The position numbers and the translations under genes are program-made. Source: Thauera sedimentorum (lineage in GTDB: Bacteria > Pseudomonadota > Gammaproteobacteria > Burkholderiales > Rhodocyclaceae). Taken from it: a stretch of DNA of 64,000 nucleotides. The notes under the pieces were generated by a model. It did not search any database, had not been told where the DNA came from, and saw nothing but the letters and a program-made list of their open reading frames with translations. This document shows, piece by piece, positions 26,665 through 38,822 of the stretch (position 1 is its first letter; every line of letters begins with the position of its first letter). The stretch covers positions 1,984,001 to 2,048,000 of the forward strand of contig NZ_JACTAH010000001.1 of assembly GCF_014489115.1 (NCBI RefSeq). Reading direction: 5' to 3'.

Positions 26665-28146
26665 TCAGAGCTTGCTCACGGCAACGTGCCGCAGGAGTTC
26701 ATCGACCGAGGCATGCATCACCTCGGTGAACGGGAAGGGATAGAGGCCCATCGCCAGCACGCAGATGGCAAGGACCGCGAGGAAGGCGAACTCCCGCGCA
26801 TTGAGGTCTTCGAGCTCGGCGACATGGTCGTTGGCGACGTCGCCGAACATCACCCGCTTGTACATCCACAGCGTGTAGGCGGCGCCGAGGATCAGGGTGG
26901 TGGCGGCCAGGAAGGCCACCCAGAAGTTGAAGTCCACCGCGCCGAGCACGACCATGAACTCGCCGACGAAGCCGCTGGTGCCCGGCAGGCCGGCGTTGGC
27001 CATGGCGAACAGCATGAAGAAGGCGGCGAACTTGGGCATCTTGTTCACCACGCCGCCGTAGTCGGCGATGTTGCGCGAGTGCATGCGGTCGTAGAGCACG
27101 CCGATGCACAGGAACATGGCGCCCGACACGAAACCGTGGGAGATCATCTGAACCAGCGCGCCTTCGATGCCCAGCTGGTTGAACATGAAGAAGCCCAGGG
27201 TGACGAAACCCATGTGGGCGATCGACGAATAGGCCACCAGCTTCTTCATGTCGGTCTGCACCAGGGCGACGAAGCCGATGTACACCACCGCCACCAGCGA
27301 CAGCGCGATGATCAGCGAGGCGTACTCATTGGCTGCGTCCGGCACGATGGGCAGCGAGAAGCGCAGGAAACCGTAGGCACCCAGCTTCAGGGCGATCGCC
27401 GCCAGCACCACCGAACCGCCGGTGGGTGCCTCGACGTGGGCGTCCGGCAGCCAGGTATGCACCGGCCACATCGGCACCTTGACCGCGAAGGCGACCAGGA
27501 AGGCGAAGAAGATCAGGGTCTGCGCGCCCATCGGGATCGGCAGCTGGTGCCAGTCGAGGATCGCGAAGCTGCCGCCGGCCTGCATGAACAGGTAGAGCAG
27601 CGCGACCAGCATCAGCAGGGAACCCGCCAGGGTGTAGAGGAAGAACTTGATCGCCGCATACACCCGGTTGGCGCCGCCCCAGATGCCGATCACCAGGTAG
27701 AGCGGGATCAGCGAGGCTTCGAAGAACACGTAGAACAGCACGCCGTCGAGCGCGGAGAAGATGCCGTTCATCAGGCCGGACATGATCAGGAAGGCGGCCA
27801 TGTACTGCGCGACCTTCTCGCGGATCACCTCCCAGCCGGCGACCACCACGATGATGGTGATGAAGGCGTTGAGCAGCACGAACAGCACCGAGATGCCATC
27901 GACACCCAGGTGGTAGTTGATGTTGAACGGGCGGATCCACGGCGAGATCTCGACAAACTGCATCGCAGCAGTCGTGGTGTCGAAGCCGGTGTAGAGCGGG
28001 ATGGTCACCGCGAACCCGGCCACTGCAGTCAGCAGGGCCAGGGCGCGCGCCAGCGGCGCGTTGCGATCCGAGCCGGTGGCGAGCACCAGCAAACCTCCGA
28101 GGATCGGAATCCAGATCGCGAGGCTGAGGAGAGGCATACCCGTCAT
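26665..28146 (-). CDS. nuoM: NADH-quinone oxidoreductase subunit M
   Basis: A 493-residue proton-pumping membrane subunit. Signature stretches are [18 protein letters not shown] (conserved Glu), [39 protein letters not shown] (conserved Lys region) and [18 protein letters not shown]. It sits between nuoL and nuoN in the membrane arm and in the operon, 70 bp after nuoL. Confidence 0.97.
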   Translation of the reverse strand: MTGMPLLSLAIWIPILGGLLVLATGSDRNAPLARALALLTAVAGFAVTIPLYTGFDTTTAAMQFVEISPWIRPFNINYHLGVDGISVLFVLLNAFITIIVVVAGWEVIREKVAQYMAAFLIMSGLMNGIFSALDGVLFYVFFEASLIPLYLVIGIWGGANRVYAAIKFFLYTLAGSLLMLVALLYLFMQAGGSFAILDWHQLPIPMGAQTLIFFAFLVAFAVKVPMWPVHTWLPDAHVEAPTGGSVVLAAIALKLGAYGFLRFSLPIVPDAANEYASLIIALSLVAVVYIGFVALVQTDMKKLVAYSSIAHMGFVTLGFFMFNQLGIEGALVQMISHGFVSGAMFLCIGVLYDRMHSRNIADYGGVVNKMPKFAAFFMLFAMANAGLPGTSGFVGEFMVVLGAVDFNFWVAFLAATTLILGAAYTLWMYKRVMFGDVANDHVAELEDLNAREFAFLAVLAICVLAMGLYPFPFTEVMHASVDELLRHVAVSKL

Positions 28147-28216
28147 CGTTACTTTCCGTTCAGTGCGTCGCCGCGGTGGCGCCTTTGTCGTTATTCAAGA
28201 TCCGTCGGTCCCGCGC

Positions 28217-30232
28217 TCAGCCGCGGTTGAACCAGAAGGTGAGCAGCACGAATACGCCGATGATCATCGCGAAGGCGTACTGGTAGATATGGCCGGTCTG
28301 GAACAGGCGGCTGGCCTGCGCCACCCAGCCCACCAGCTTGGCGGTGCCATTGACCGCGGCGCCGTCGATCAGCGCCTGGTCGCCACCCTTCCACAGGCCG
28401 CGGCCCAGCAGGCGCGAGCCGGCGGCGAAGAACACCTCGTTGAAGCGGTCGAAGTAGTACTTGTTCTCCAGCAGGGTGTGCAGCGGACGGAAGGTGCGCT
28501 GGATGGCGGCCGGGATGTCCGGGCGCTTCATGTAGAAGAACCAGGCCGTGGCCACGCCACCCATCGCCAGCCAGAACGGTGCGGTCTGCAGGCCGTGGAT
28601 GGCCATGCCCACCGGGCCGTGGAAGCTGGCCGCCAGCTCGGACAGGCCGACGTGGTTGTCGCCGACGAAGATCACATCCTTGAACCACTCGCCGAACAGC
28701 ATCGGCTCGATGGTGAAGAAGCCGATCAGCACCGAGGGGATGGCCAGCAGGACCAGCGGCACGGTAACCACCCAGGGCGACTCGTGCGGCTTCTGCCCCG
28801 GCGCGAGGCCGTGGTGGTGGTCCTCGGACGGTTCCTCGTCGTCGTGGTCGCCATGGTGATCGTGGTGGTTCTTGCCGAAGCGCTCCTCACCGTGGAACAC
28901 CAGGAAGTACATGCGGAAGGAGTAGAAGGCGGTGATGAAAACGCCCGCCAGCACGCAGAACAGCGCATAGCCCGCACCCGGGATGTTGGCCGCGTGCACC
29001 GCCTCGATGATGGAATCCTTGGAGTAGAAGCCGGCGAAGAACGGGAAGCCGATCAGCGCCAGGGAACCGAGCAGCGAGGTGAACCAGGTCACCGGCATGT
29101 ACTTCCACAGGCCGCCCATGTTGCGCATGTCCTGATCGTGGTGCATGCCGATGATCACCGAGCCGGCGCCGAGGAACAGCAGGGCCTTGAAGAAGGCGTG
29201 CGTCATCAGGTGGAACACCGCCGCCGAGTAGGCCGACACGCCCAGCGCCACGGTCATGTAGCCGAGCTGGGACAGCGTCGAGTAGGCCACCACGCGCTTG
29301 ATGTCGTTCTGCACGATGCCGAGGAAGCCCATGAACAGCGCGGTGGTCGCGCCGATCACCAGCACGAAGGACAGCGCCGCGTCGGACAGTTCGAAGAGCG
29401 GCGACATGCGCGCCACCATGAAGATGCCCGCGGTCACCATGGTCGCCGCGTGGATCAGCGCGGAGATCGGGGTCGGGCCTTCCATCGAGTCGGGCAGCCA
29501 CACATGCAGCGGCACCTGGGCGGACTTGCCCATCGCGCCGATGAACAGACAGATGCAGATCGCGGTGATCAGCGGCCAGCCGGTCACGGCCATGTCCTGC
29601 GAAGCCAGGCTGTCGGCCATCGCGAACACTTCGGCGTAGTTCAGGCTGCCGGTGTAGGCGGCGATCAGGCCGATGCCGAGCAGGAAGCCGAAGTCGCCCA
29701 CGCGGTTGACCAGGAAGGCCTTGAGGTTGGCGTAGATCGCGGTCGGGCGCTTGTACCAGAAGCCGATCAGCAGGTAGGACACCAGGCCCACCGCCTCCCA
29801 GCCGAAGAACAGCTGGAGAAAGTTGTTCGACATCACCAGCATCAGCATGGAGAAGGTGAACAGCGAGATGTAGCTGAAGAAGCGCTGGTAACCCGGGTCG
29901 TCGTGCATGTAGCCGATGGTGTAGAGGTGCACCATCAGCGACACGAAGGTGACGACCAGCATCATCATCACGGTCAGCGAGTCGATCAGGAAGCCGACCT
30001 CGAAGGTGATGCCGCCGGCCTGCATCCAGGTGTAGATCGTGCCGTTGAAGGTGTTGCCGGCCGCGACGTCCTGGTAGATCAGCACCGAGGCGCCGAGCGC
30101 CACCGCCACCCCGAGGATGGTGACGATGTGCGCGCCGGTGCGGCCGATGGCCTTGCCGAACAGGCCGGCGAGGATGGCGCCGGCCAGCGGTGCCAGGGGC
30201 ACCAGGAGATAGAGCATTTGCATGTCGGTCAT
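28217..30232 (-). CDS. nuoL: NADH-quinone oxidoreductase subunit L
   Basis: A 671-residue distal membrane-arm subunit with about 16 helices, including the long lateral amphipathic helix region at the C-terminus. Core motifs are FFGWEAVGLVSYLLIGFWY, KAFLVNRVGDFGFLLGI, AQVPLHVWLPDSMEGPTPISALIHAATMV and KRVVAYSTLSQLGYM. A histidine- and acid-rich cytoplasmic loop (around residues 455-480, HHDHHGDHDDEEPSEDHHHG) is a local feature. Gap to nuoK is 12 bp. Confidence 0.97.
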   Translation of the reverse strand: MTDMQMLYLLVPLAPLAGAILAGLFGKAIGRTGAHIVTILGVAVALGASVLIYQDVAAGNTFNGTIYTWMQAGGITFEVGFLIDSLTVMMMLVVTFVSLMVHLYTIGYMHDDPGYQRFFSYISLFTFSMLMLVMSNNFLQLFFGWEAVGLVSYLLIGFWYKRPTAIYANLKAFLVNRVGDFGFLLGIGLIAAYTGSLNYAEVFAMADSLASQDMAVTGWPLITAICICLFIGAMGKSAQVPLHVWLPDSMEGPTPISALIHAATMVTAGIFMVARMSPLFELSDAALSFVLVIGATTALFMGFLGIVQNDIKRVVAYSTLSQLGYMTVALGVSAYSAAVFHLMTHAFFKALLFLGAGSVIIGMHHDQDMRNMGGLWKYMPVTWFTSLLGSLALIGFPFFAGFYSKDSIIEAVHAANIPGAGYALFCVLAGVFITAFYSFRMYFLVFHGEERFGKNHHDHHGDHDDEEPSEDHHHGLAPGQKPHESPWVVTVPLVLLAIPSVLIGFFTIEPMLFGEWFKDVIFVGDNHVGLSELAASFHGPVGMAIHGLQTAPFWLAMGGVATAWFFYMKRPDIPAAIQRTFRPLHTLLENKYYFDRFNEVFFAAGSRLLGRGLWKGGDQALIDGAAVNGTAKLVGWVAQASRLFQTGHIYQYAFAMIIGVFVLLTFWFNRG

Positions 30233-30244
30233 TGCGCCGCGTCC

Positions 30245-30550
30245 TTAACCCTTGAGGCTGTCCAGATCATCCACGTGGATGGTGCGCAGATTGCGGAACA
30301 GCACCACCAGGATCGCCAGGCCGATGGCCGATTCGGCCGCGGCGACGGTAAGGATGAAGAAAACGAACACCTGTCCCGCGAGATCGCCGAGGTAGTGCGA
30401 GAAGGCCACGAAGTTCATGTTCACCGCGAGCAGCATCAGCTCGATGGCCATCAACAGCACGATCAGGTTCTTGCGGTTGAGGAAGATGCCGACCACGCCG
30501 ATGGCGAACAGGATCGCGCCGAGGATGAGGTAATGGGAAAGCGAAAGCAT
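30245..30550 (-). CDS. nuoK: NADH-quinone oxidoreductase subunit K
   Basis: A 101-residue protein with three membrane helices, homologous to MrpC. The two functionally important membrane glutamates are seen in [12 protein letters not shown] and [15 protein letters not shown]. The start at ATG 30550 gives [15 protein letters not shown], the usual beginning. It lies 4 bp after nuoJ. Confidence 0.97.
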   Translation of the reverse strand: MLSLSHYLILGAILFAIGVVGIFLNRKNLIVLLMAIELMLLAVNMNFVAFSHYLGDLAGQVFVFFILTVAAAESAIGLAILVVLFRNLRTIHVDDLDSLKG

Positions 30551-30554
30551 GTTC

Positions 30555-31157
30555 TTATTCCTTCTCCGCCGGCATCTTCACCAGTTCGACCCGGCCTTCG
30601 CGCTTCACCGAGACCTGCTCGTCCGGATTGATGTACTTGAGGCCCTTGCGCTTGCGCAGGGTCAGCGTGACCGCGGCGATCATCGCCACCAGCAGCACCA
30701 GCGAGGCGAGTTCGAAGGGATAGACGTACTCGGTGTAGAGCACCATGCCCAGTTCGCGGGTGTTGCTGTAGCCCTCGGCGGCGGCCGGCGGGTTGGGCAT
30801 GGCGTCCAGGCCGAAGTAGCGTCCGCCCAGCACGATGGCCATTTCCACCACCAGCAGCACGCCGATCAGCGCGCCCACCGGCAGGTAGCTCCAGAAGCCC
30901 TGGCGCAGCCGGTCGAGGTTGATGTCGAGCATCATCACCACGAAGAGGAACAGCACCATCACCGCGCCGACGTACACCATGACAAGCACGATGGCGAGGA
31001 ACTCGGCCTGCAGCAGCAGCCAGATGCCGCCCGCGGTGAAGAAGGCCAGCACCAGGTGGAGCGCCGCGTGCACCGGGTTGCGCGCAGTGATCACGCGCAG
31101 CGCGGCGAACACCAGGATCGCGCCGAGAAAGTAGAAGACGAAGGTCTTGAAATCCAT
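30555..31157 (-). CDS. nuoJ: NADH-quinone oxidoreductase subunit J
   Basis: A 200-residue membrane subunit with five helices: [37 protein letters not shown], then [20 protein letters not shown], the conserved helix that bulges during turnover. ATG 31157 (MDFKTFVFY) is chosen over a GTG seven codons upstream because it matches family N-termini. It lies 40 bp after nuoI. Confidence 0.96.
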   Translation of the reverse strand: MDFKTFVFYFLGAILVFAALRVITARNPVHAALHLVLAFFTAGGIWLLLQAEFLAIVLVMVYVGAVMVLFLFVVMMLDINLDRLRQGFWSYLPVGALIGVLLVVEMAIVLGGRYFGLDAMPNPPAAAEGYSNTRELGMVLYTEYVYPFELASLVLLVAMIAAVTLTLRKRKGLKYINPDEQVSVKREGRVELVKMPAEKE

Positions 31158-31197
31158 GCTCTGTTTTCGCGCACGCACTCAGGCGGGCGCCCTCCCC

Positions 31198-31683
31198 TTA
31201 GCGGTACTTGGCATCCTGCTCGCGGTCGGCGGCGATCTGGGCTTCATGCCTGTCGCCCACCGCCAGCAGCATCTGCTTGGTGTAGTAGAGATCGCCGCGC
31301 TGCTCGCCGTGGTACTCGAACACCCGCGTCTCGACGATCGCATCCACCGGACAGGCTTCCTCGCAGAAGCCGCAGAAGATGCACTTGGTCAGGTCGATGT
31401 CGTAGCGCGTGGTACGGCGCGAACCGTCGTCACGCTGCTCGGACTCGATGGTGATCGCCATCGCCGGGCAGATGGCCTCGCACAGCTTGCAGGCGATGCA
31501 GCGCTCTTCCCCGTTCGGGTAGCGGCGCAAGGCGTGCAGGCCGCGGAAGCGGTTGCTCTGAGGCGTCTTCTCCTCAGGGAATTGAATGGTGATCTTGCGG
31601 GCGAACAGATGCCGCCCGGTGAGCTGCATGCCCTTGAGCAGTTCCTTGAGGAACAGACTGCCGATGAAATCCTTGGCACCCAT
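31198..31683 (-). CDS. nuoI: NADH-quinone oxidoreductase subunit I
   Basis: A 161-residue ferredoxin-like subunit holding clusters N6a and N6b. Two CxxCxxCxxxCP motifs are complete: [12 protein letters not shown] and [12 protein letters not shown]. It passes electrons from NuoG toward NuoB. The frame is open further upstream, but ATG 31683 ([19 protein letters not shown]) is the family start and sits 11 bp after nuoH. Confidence 0.97.
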   Translation of the reverse strand: MGAKDFIGSLFLKELLKGMQLTGRHLFARKITIQFPEEKTPQSNRFRGLHALRRYPNGEERCIACKLCEAICPAMAITIESEQRDDGSRRTTRYDIDLTKCIFCGFCEEACPVDAIVETRVFEYHGEQRGDLYYTKQMLLAVGDRHEAQIAADREQDAKYR

Positions 31684-31694
31684 GGTCTTTCCTA

Positions 31695-32744
31695 TCACCT
31701 CCAGATCGACAGCGGGGACATCATCCACACCGCCACGACGAACACCCACACCAGGGTGACGGGAATGAACACCTTCCAGCCCAGACGCATGATGTGGTCG
31801 TAGCGGAAGCGCGGGAACGTGGCCCGTGCCCACAGGAAGATGAACAGGATGGCGGCGGTCTTGAGCGCCAGCCAGTGGAAGCCGTCGGGCAGGAAGCCGA
31901 CCGGCGACAGCCAGCCGCCGAGGAACAGGACCGAGGTCAGGATGGAGACCAGGATCATGTTGGCGTACTCGGCCAGGAAGAACAGCGCGAAGCTCATCCC
32001 GGAATACTCGACCATGTGGCCGGCGACCACCTCGGCTTCACCTTCGACCACGTCGAACGGTGCGCGGTTGGTTTCGGCGATGCCCGAGATCACGAACACC
32101 ACGAACATCGGCAGCAGCGGCAGCCAGTTCCACGACAGGAAGGACAGGCCCATGTCGTGGAAGTGTCCGGCGCCCTGGGAGGTGACGATGTCGGTGAGGT
32201 TGAGGCTGGACGAGATCAGCAGCACGCAGATCAGCGCGAAACCCATCGACACCTCGTAGGACACCATCTGCGCGGCGGCACGCATCGAACCCAGGAAGGG
32301 GTACTTGGAGTTGGACGCCCAGCCGGCGACGATCACGCCATACACTTCCATCGAGGTGACCGCGAGCAGGAACAGCAGGCCGGCATTGACGTTGGCCAGC
32401 ACCAGGCCTTCGTCGAAGGGCACCACCGCCCAGGCCACCAGCGAGGGCGCGATGGCCAGGATGGGACCGATGATGAACAGGCCCTTGTTGGCGCTGCCCG
32501 GGACGATGATCTCCTTGAACAGCAGCTTCATGCCGTCGGCGATCGGCTGCAGCAGGCCAAGCGGGCCGACGCGGTTGGGGCCGATACGCACCTGCATGTA
32601 GCCGATCACCTTGCGCTCGGCGAGCGTCAGGTAGGCCACGCAGATCATCAGCGGCGCGATGATGGCGACGATCTTCGCCAGGGTCCATACCAGCGGCCAG
32701 GTCGGGCCGAAGAACTGCGCCACCGGTTCCAGCAATGCTTCCAT
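31695..32744 (-). CDS. nuoH: NADH-quinone oxidoreductase subunit H
   Basis: A 349-residue membrane subunit with eight helices that lines the quinone entry channel. Family motifs are [62 protein letters not shown] and the C-terminal [18 protein letters not shown]. The ATG overlaps the nuoG stop by one base (TGATG), so translation is coupled. Confidence 0.97.
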   Translation of the reverse strand: MEALLEPVAQFFGPTWPLVWTLAKIVAIIAPLMICVAYLTLAERKVIGYMQVRIGPNRVGPLGLLQPIADGMKLLFKEIIVPGSANKGLFIIGPILAIAPSLVAWAVVPFDEGLVLANVNAGLLFLLAVTSMEVYGVIVAGWASNSKYPFLGSMRAAAQMVSYEVSMGFALICVLLISSSLNLTDIVTSQGAGHFHDMGLSFLSWNWLPLLPMFVVFVISGIAETNRAPFDVVEGEAEVVAGHMVEYSGMSFALFFLAEYANMILVSILTSVLFLGGWLSPVGFLPDGFHWLALKTAAILFIFLWARATFPRFRYDHIMRLGWKVFIPVTLVWVFVVAVWMMSPLSIWR

Positions 32745-35083
32745 CAGATACGCTCCACGCTGATTTCGCCGCTCATCGCGCCCAGGGTCGCGGTGTCAGG
32801 ATGCGCCGCGGCCACCCGTACGCAACCATCGGCGAGCTTGTCGTCGGCGACGATGCTCAGTTCGGCACCGGCATTGCCCTGCACCAGGCGCACGCGCTCG
32901 CCGCCGGCCAGGCCGAGCGCGGCTAGGGTAGCGGGACTGACGCGGGCCAGCGGCGCCGCGGCGTCGCGGGTGCGCTGCAGTGCCGGGGCACGGCGCACCA
33001 GCGGATCGGCGAAGTGGATGGGCACGTCGGCCACACGCTCCAGCGCACCGGCCGGCGCCTGCGGCGAAGACAGCGCGATGCCTTCGACACGGTTGTCCAG
33101 TCGCGCGGCGGTGTCGCCGGGCAGCGCGTCGGCGCGTACCGCCTCGGAGTCGTTGTAGTCGAAACCGGGCAGCTCGAGCAGGTTGCCGAGCACGCGCAGC
33201 ACCTTCCACGCCGGGCGGGTGTCACCCTGCGGGCGGGCCACCGCGTTGAAGCTCTGGGCACGGCCTTCGCAGTTCACGAAGGTGCCGGAGGTTTCCGCGA
33301 ACGGCGCGACCGGCAGCATCACGTCGGCCACCTGGCGCAGGCTGGCGGACTGGAAGGCGGACAGCGCCACCACCAGCTGGGCGTTGCCGAGCGCGGCCAT
33401 GGCGGCGGCCGGGTCGGCGAAGTCCAGATCCGGCTCCGCACCCAAAAGCACGTAGGCCTTGAGCGGCTGCTCAATCATGCCGCGGGCGTTCAGGCCGTCG
33501 GCCGAGGGCAGCGCGGCAGCCAGATAACCGCCCACGCTGTTGGCCGCCTCGCCGATCACCCCGGCGCGGCCGTCGGTCAGACGGGCGATCTCGTTGGCCA
33601 GCAGCTGCAGTTCCGCGGCACGCTGGTCCTGCACCGCGAGGTTGCCCAGCCACACCGCGACCTTGCGGCCGGACGCCAGGCTGGCGGCGATGTCGCGCGC
33701 CTCGGCGGAAATTTCCTGGGGCAGTGCGCCGGCCAGGCGCTCGTCGGCGGCCACGCCCTTCTCGGCCGCCAGCGCGGCGACGATCTGGCCCAGCATGCCA
33801 ACCATGGCGGACGGTGCGACCAGCGCGCGATGACGCACCGGCAGCAGCCACTCCTCGGCGTTCGGGCCGACCACGCTGACGTGCAGGCCGCGCTTGGCCG
33901 CCTGGCGCACGCGCTGGGCGAGCAATGGGTTGTCCTTGCGCAGGAAGCTGCCGACCACCAGCAGGCGGTTCAGCTCGCCCACTTCTGCGAGCTTCATGCC
34001 CAGCCACGGGGCGCCGGCACGGTTTGCGTCGGCGCGGAAGTCGGACTGGCGCAGGCGGAAGTCGACATTGCCCGAGCCCAGCCCGCGGACCAGCTTCTGC
34101 AGCAGGTAGAGTTCTTCGACCGTGGAATGCGGCGAGGCCAGCGCGCCAATCGCGGAGGCGCCGCAGTCGCGGGCAGTGCCGCGCAGCCCGTTGGCGACGA
34201 ACTCGATCGCCGCCTGCCAGTCGACCGCCTTCCACTCGCCGCCCTGCTTGATCATCGGCTGGGTCAGGCGCTCTTCGCTGCCGAGGCCTTCGTAGGAGAA
34301 GCGGTCCTTGTCGGACAGCCAGCACTCGTTGACTTCTTCGTTCTCCAGCGGCAGCACGCGCTTGACCACGTCATGCTTGGTCTGCACGATCAGGTTGGCG
34401 CCGAGGGAATCGTGCGGGCTCACCGAGCGGCGGCGCGACATTTCCCAGGTACGGGCGGAGAAACGGAAGGGCTTGGAGGTCAGCGCGCCGACCGGGCACA
34501 GGTCGATGATGTTGCCGGAGAGTTCGGAATCGACCGTCTTCTCGATGAAGGGCATGATCTCCGCGTGCTCGCCGCGGAAGGCCTGGCCCAGTTCCATCTC
34601 GCCGGCGATTTCGCTGGTGAAGCGCACGCAGCGGGTGCAGTTGATGCACCGGGTCATGTCGGTCGAGACCAGCGGCCCGAGGTTCTTGTTGAACACCACG
34701 CGCTTCTCTTCCTGGTAGCGCGAGGCGCTGGCGCCGTAGCCCACCGCCAGATCCTGCAACTGGCATTCGCCGCCCTGATCGCAGATCGGGCAGTCCAGCG
34801 GGTGGTTGATCAGCAGGAACTCCATCACCCCGGCCTGCGCCTTCACGGCGGCCTCGGAGTGGGTCCACACCTTCATGCCGGCGGTCACCGGCGTGGCACA
34901 GGCGGGCAGCGGCTTGGGCGCCTTCTCCACCTGCACCAGGCACATGCGGCAGCTGGCGGCGATGGAGAGCTTCTTGTGGTAGCAGAAGTGGGGAATGTAG
35001 ACGCCGGCCTGGTTGGCGGCATCCATCACGGTGCTGCCGTCCTGTACCGACAGCTGCTTGCCGTCGATTTCGATCTCTAGCAT
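32744..35083 (-). CDS. nuoG: NADH-quinone oxidoreductase subunit G
   Basis: A 779-residue iron-sulfur subunit of the peripheral arm. The N-terminus holds the [2Fe-2S] site ([20 protein letters not shown] ... ACATPV), the His-Cys3 [4Fe-4S] site ([17 protein letters not shown]) and the [17 protein letters not shown]-type [4Fe-4S] set (here [12 protein letters not shown]). The rest is a molybdopterin-oxidoreductase-like domain without an active cofactor. ATG 35083 overlaps the nuoF stop by 7 bp. Confidence 0.96.
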   Translation of the reverse strand: MLEIEIDGKQLSVQDGSTVMDAANQAGVYIPHFCYHKKLSIAASCRMCLVQVEKAPKPLPACATPVTAGMKVWTHSEAAVKAQAGVMEFLLINHPLDCPICDQGGECQLQDLAVGYGASASRYQEEKRVVFNKNLGPLVSTDMTRCINCTRCVRFTSEIAGEMELGQAFRGEHAEIMPFIEKTVDSELSGNIIDLCPVGALTSKPFRFSARTWEMSRRRSVSPHDSLGANLIVQTKHDVVKRVLPLENEEVNECWLSDKDRFSYEGLGSEERLTQPMIKQGGEWKAVDWQAAIEFVANGLRGTARDCGASAIGALASPHSTVEELYLLQKLVRGLGSGNVDFRLRQSDFRADANRAGAPWLGMKLAEVGELNRLLVVGSFLRKDNPLLAQRVRQAAKRGLHVSVVGPNAEEWLLPVRHRALVAPSAMVGMLGQIVAALAAEKGVAADERLAGALPQEISAEARDIAASLASGRKVAVWLGNLAVQDQRAAELQLLANEIARLTDGRAGVIGEAANSVGGYLAAALPSADGLNARGMIEQPLKAYVLLGAEPDLDFADPAAAMAALGNAQLVVALSAFQSASLRQVADVMLPVAPFAETSGTFVNCEGRAQSFNAVARPQGDTRPAWKVLRVLGNLLELPGFDYNDSEAVRADALPGDTAARLDNRVEGIALSSPQAPAGALERVADVPIHFADPLVRRAPALQRTRDAAAPLARVSPATLAALGLAGGERVRLVQGNAGAELSIVADDKLADGCVRVAAAHPDTATLGAMSGEISVERI

Positions 35084-36396
35084 GAGGGGCTCACGTAGAT
35101 GTTGCTGCCGGCGTACTGCACTTCGGGCGGCACGAGGCACTTCTTGTTTTCGATGTGGTACATGAACTCGTCGCCGAAGTGCTTGACGAAGCTCTGCACC
35201 GGCATCGAGGCGGCGTCACCCAGGGCGCAGATGGTGCGGCCCATGATGTTGCCGGTGACCGAGTTCAGCAGGTCGAGGTCGTCCGGGCGGCCGAGGCCGT
35301 GCTCGATGCGATGCACCACGCGGTACAGCCAGCCGGTGCCCTCGCGGCAGGGCGTGCACTGGCCGCAGGACTCCTCGAAGTAGAAATAGGACAGGCGCTC
35401 AAGGGCCTTCACCATGCAGGTGGTTTCGTCCATGACGATGACCGCGCCGGAACCGAGCATCGACCCCGCCTTGGAGATCGAGTCGTAGTCCATGGTGCAG
35501 TCCATCATCACTTCGGCCGGCACCACCGGGGCGGACGAGCCGCCGGGGATCACCGCCTTGAGCTTGCGCCCGGCGCGCATGCCGCCGGCCATTTCCAGCA
35601 ACTCGGCGAAGGGCGTGCCCAGCGGCACCTCGTAGTTGCCCGGACGATTGACGTGGCCCGACACCGAGAACAGCTTCATGCCGCCGTTGTTGGGCTTGCC
35701 GAGGTTGAGGAACTGTTCGCCGCCCATGTTCATGATGAAGGGCACGGAGGCGAAGGTCTCGGTGTTGTTGATCGTGGTCGGCTTGCCGTACAGGCCGTAG
35801 CTCGCCGGGAACGGCGGCTTGAAGCGCGGCTGGCCCTTCTTGCCCTCGATCGACTCGAGCAGCGCGGTTTCCTCGCCGCAGATGTAGGCGCCGTAGCCGT
35901 GGTGCGCGAAGAGCTCGAAGCTGAAGTCGGAGCCGAGGATGTTCTGGCCGATCAGGTTGGCCTCGCGGGCTTCGGCGAGCGCCTCTTCGAAGCGCTGGTA
36001 GATCTCGAAGATCTCGCCGTGGATGTAGTTGTAGCCGCGCGCCGCGCCCATCGCGTAGGCGGCGATGGCCATGCCTTCGATGACGCTGTGCGGGTTGTAG
36101 CGCAGGATGTCGCGGTCCTTGAAGGTGCCCGGTTCGCCCTCGTCCGAATTACAGGCGAGGTACTTGTCGCCCGGGAAGGAGCGCGGCATGAAGCTCCACT
36201 TCAGGCCGGTCGGGAAGCCTGCGCCGCCACGACCGCGCAGCACCGAGGTCTTCAGCTCGGCGATGATCTGGTCCTGCGGGATCTTCTCGGCGACGATCTT
36301 CTTGAGCGCCGAGTAGCCGCCGCGGGCGAGGTAGTCCTGGAGCCGCCAGGTGCGGTCGCCGTCACAGCCGGCGAGGATCATTCCTTGCGTGCTCAT
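35077..36396 (-). CDS. nuoF: NADH-quinone oxidoreductase subunit F
   Basis: A 439-residue flavoprotein where NADH is oxidised. FMN/NADH sites are [34 protein letters not shown] and [19 protein letters not shown]. Cluster N3 is bound by [12 protein letters not shown] and a later cysteine in [14 protein letters not shown] 36396 overlaps the nuoE stop by 4 bp. It is paralogous to the C-terminal part of HoxF in this window. Confidence 0.97.
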   Translation of the reverse strand: MSTQGMILAGCDGDRTWRLQDYLARGGYSALKKIVAEKIPQDQIIAELKTSVLRGRGGAGFPTGLKWSFMPRSFPGDKYLACNSDEGEPGTFKDRDILRYNPHSVIEGMAIAAYAMGAARGYNYIHGEIFEIYQRFEEALAEAREANLIGQNILGSDFSFELFAHHGYGAYICGEETALLESIEGKKGQPRFKPPFPASYGLYGKPTTINNTETFASVPFIMNMGGEQFLNLGKPNNGGMKLFSVSGHVNRPGNYEVPLGTPFAELLEMAGGMRAGRKLKAVIPGGSSAPVVPAEVMMDCTMDYDSISKAGSMLGSGAVIVMDETTCMVKALERLSYFYFEESCGQCTPCREGTGWLYRVVHRIEHGLGRPDDLDLLNSVTGNIMGRTICALGDAASMPVQSFVKHFGDEFMYHIENKKCLVPPEVQYAGSNIYVSPSC

Positions 36397-36872
36397 TTGC
36401 CATCCAGTTCGGCCAGCATCTGGTCGATCTTTTCGCGGGTCATCCAGCTGCACATGTGATGGTTGTTGTGCAGCAGCACCGGGGCGTCGCCACAGGCGCC
36501 CATGCACTCGCCTTCCTTGAGCGTGAACTTGCCGTCCGCGGTGGTCTCGTTGAAGTCGATGCCGAGCTTCTCCTTGAGGTACTCGGCCACATGCATCCCG
36601 CCCGACAGCGCACAGGGCAGGTTGGTGCACACGGTGATCTTGTGGCGGCCGACCGGCTCGAGGTCGTACATGTTGTAGAAGCTCGCCACTTCATACGCGG
36701 CGATGGCCGGCATGCCCAGGTAGCTGGCGACGAACTCGATGGTCTCGTTGGCCAGCCAGCCCTTCTCGACCTGGGCGATGCGCAGGGCCGCCATCACGGC
36801 GGACTGCTTCTGCTCCGGCGGATACTTGGCGATCTCGCGATCGATCTGTTGGAGTGATTCCTGGCTCAGCAT
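36393..36872 (-). CDS. nuoE: NADH-quinone oxidoreductase subunit E
   Basis: A 159-residue thioredoxin-fold subunit with cluster N1a. Both cysteine pairs are intact: [11 protein letters not shown] and [13 protein letters not shown]. This contrasts with HoxF, where the first pair is missing. It lies 82 bp after nuoD, the largest gap in the operon before the nuoL-nuoM region. No terminator-like structure was recognised in that gap. Confidence 0.96.
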   Translation of the reverse strand: MLSQESLQQIDREIAKYPPEQKQSAVMAALRIAQVEKGWLANETIEFVASYLGMPAIAAYEVASFYNMYDLEPVGRHKITVCTNLPCALSGGMHVAEYLKEKLGIDFNETTADGKFTLKEGECMGACGDAPVLLHNNHHMCSWMTREKIDQMLAELDGK

Positions 36873-36954
36873 TGCGTACTCGTTTTCCCGTCAGCCTGCC
36901 TGTTCTCTGTGTGCTGCGCCGCTGTGGCGGCCGCCCTTCCCTCGCCTGCCCGCG

Positions 36955-38208
36955 CTAGCGGTCGATCTCGCCGAACACCACGTCCATGGTGCCAATGATC
37001 GCCACCACGTCGGCGATCATGTGGCCGCGGGAGATCTCGTCCATCGCCGCCAGGTGCGCAAACCCGGGGGCGCGCAGCTTGAGGCGGTAGGGTTTGTTGG
37101 CGCCGTCGGACACCGCATAGACGCCGAACTCGCCCTTGGGATGCTCGATACCGGCATAAACCTCGCCGGCTGGCACGTGCATGCCTTCGGTGAAGAGCTT
37201 GAAATGGTGGATCAGCTCTTCCATGTTCGACTTCATCTTTTCGCGCGGCGGCGGGGCGACCTTGTGGTTGTCGGTGATCACCGGCCCCGGGTTCTTGCGC
37301 AGCCAGTCGATGCACTGGCGGATGATGCGGTTGGACTGGCGCATCTCTTCCATGCGGCACAGGTAACGGTCGTAGCAGTCGCCGTTCTTGCCCACCGGAA
37401 TGTCGAAGTCGACCTTGTCGTACACCTCGTAGGGCTGCTTCTTGCGCAGATCCCAGGCGATGCCGGAACCGCGCAGCATGGGGCCGGTGAAACCCCAGGC
37501 CAGCGCCTGCTCGGGCGACACCACACCGATGCCGACGGTACGCTGCTTCCAGATGCGGTTGTCGGTCAGCAGGGTCTCGTACTCGTCGCAGTAGCGCGGG
37601 AAGCGCTCGGTGAAGTCTTCCAGGAAGTCGAGCAGCGAACCCTGGCGCGAGGCGTTGAGTTCGCGTACGGTCTTCTCGTTCTTGAAGCGGTTCACCTCGT
37701 ACTGCGGCATGCGGTCCGGCAGGTCGCGATAGACGCCGCCCGGCCGGTAGTAGGCCGCATGCATGCGCGCGCCGGAGACCGCCTCATAGACGTCCATCAG
37801 GTCTTCGCGCTCGCGGAAGGTGTACAGCACCATGGTCATCGCGCCGATGTCGAGCGCGTGGGTGCCGATGTTCAGCAGGTGATTCAGGATGCGGGTAACT
37901 TCGTCGAACATCACCCGGATGTACTGGGCGCGCTCGGGCACCTGCACGCCCAGCAGGCGCTCGATGGCCATGCAGTAGGCGTGCTCGTTGCACATCATGG
38001 AGACGTAGTCGAGACGGTCCATGTAGGGCACGGACTGCACCCAGGTACGGGTCTCGGCGAGCTTCTCGGTGCCGCGGTGCAGCAGGCCGATGTGCGGATC
38101 GGCGCGCTCGACGACTTCGCCGTCGAGTTCCAGCACCAGGCGCAGCACGCCGTGGGCCGAGGGGTGCTGCGGGCCGAAGTTGATGGTGTAGTTGCGGATT
38201 TCAGCCAT
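36955..38208 (-). CDS. nuoD: NADH-quinone oxidoreductase subunit D
   Basis: A 417-residue quinone-site subunit, related to the hydrogenase large subunit but lacking the nickel cysteines. Landmarks are [21 protein letters not shown] (quinone-binding His), [12 protein letters not shown] and [14 protein letters not shown], ending [15 protein letters not shown] 38208 lies inside the end of nuoC, with an 8-bp overlap. Confidence 0.97.
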   Translation of the reverse strand: MAEIRNYTINFGPQHPSAHGVLRLVLELDGEVVERADPHIGLLHRGTEKLAETRTWVQSVPYMDRLDYVSMMCNEHAYCMAIERLLGVQVPERAQYIRVMFDEVTRILNHLLNIGTHALDIGAMTMVLYTFREREDLMDVYEAVSGARMHAAYYRPGGVYRDLPDRMPQYEVNRFKNEKTVRELNASRQGSLLDFLEDFTERFPRYCDEYETLLTDNRIWKQRTVGIGVVSPEQALAWGFTGPMLRGSGIAWDLRKKQPYEVYDKVDFDIPVGKNGDCYDRYLCRMEEMRQSNRIIRQCIDWLRKNPGPVITDNHKVAPPPREKMKSNMEELIHHFKLFTEGMHVPAGEVYAGIEHPKGEFGVYAVSDGANKPYRLKLRAPGFAHLAAMDEISRGHMIADVVAIIGTMDVVFGEIDR

Positions 38209-38806
38209 GGCCGACGTCCCCGTAGTTCTCTTCGCGCACGATGCGCGGGGTGTTTTCACGCGGCTCGATGGTCACCGGCTGGTACACCACGCGACCGGCT
38301 TCCGGGTCGTAGCGCATCTCGACATAACCGGAAACGGGGAAGTCCTTGCGGAAGGGATGACCGACGAAACCGTAGTCGGTGAGAATGCGGCGCAGGTCGG
38401 GGTGACCGCTGAACATGATGCCGTAGAGGTCGAAGGCTTCACGCTCGAACCAGTTCGCGCTCGGCCATACGCCGACCAGCGAATCCAGCACCGGGAAACC
38501 GTCGTCGTCCGCAAAGGCGCGCAGACGCAGCCGCCAGTTGTGCTTGACCGACAGCAGATGGGTTGCGGCGGCAAAGCGCTTGCCCTGCCGGGTGCCGTTG
38601 CCGTAGGTCGAATAATCCAGCCCGGACACGTCGATCAATTGCTCGAAATGCAGATCGGCATGGTCGCGCAGGGTTTGCGCCACCTGGAGATAATCCGCCG
38701 CTACCACCTCGATGGTGACTTCTCCGCAATCGATCACCAGCTTCTGCAGCACGTCGCCAAAGACGTCGCGCAGTGTCTGACCCAGTCTTTCCAGCTTGGC
38801 ACTCAT
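38201..38806 (-). CDS. nuoC: NADH-quinone oxidoreductase subunit C
   Basis: A 201-residue peripheral-arm subunit of the 30-kDa family. The signature region is [39 protein letters not shown]. It is a separate gene, not fused to nuoD as in Escherichia coli. It lies 16 bp after nuoB. Confidence 0.96.
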   Translation of the reverse strand: MSAKLERLGQTLRDVFGDVLQKLVIDCGEVTIEVVAADYLQVAQTLRDHADLHFEQLIDVSGLDYSTYGNGTRQGKRFAAATHLLSVKHNWRLRLRAFADDDGFPVLDSLVGVWPSANWFEREAFDLYGIMFSGHPDLRRILTDYGFVGHPFRKDFPVSGYVEMRYDPEAGRVVYQPVTIEPRENTPRIVREENYGDVGHG

Positions 38807-38822
38807 GGACTCTGCCTATCTG

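Noticed and set aside
28001..30631. An 876-codon plus-strand frame opposite nuoL and neighbours
   Set aside because: It is rich in His, Asp, Glu and Gln, as expected from reading hydrophobic membrane-protein codons backwards. nuoL and nuoK are certain.
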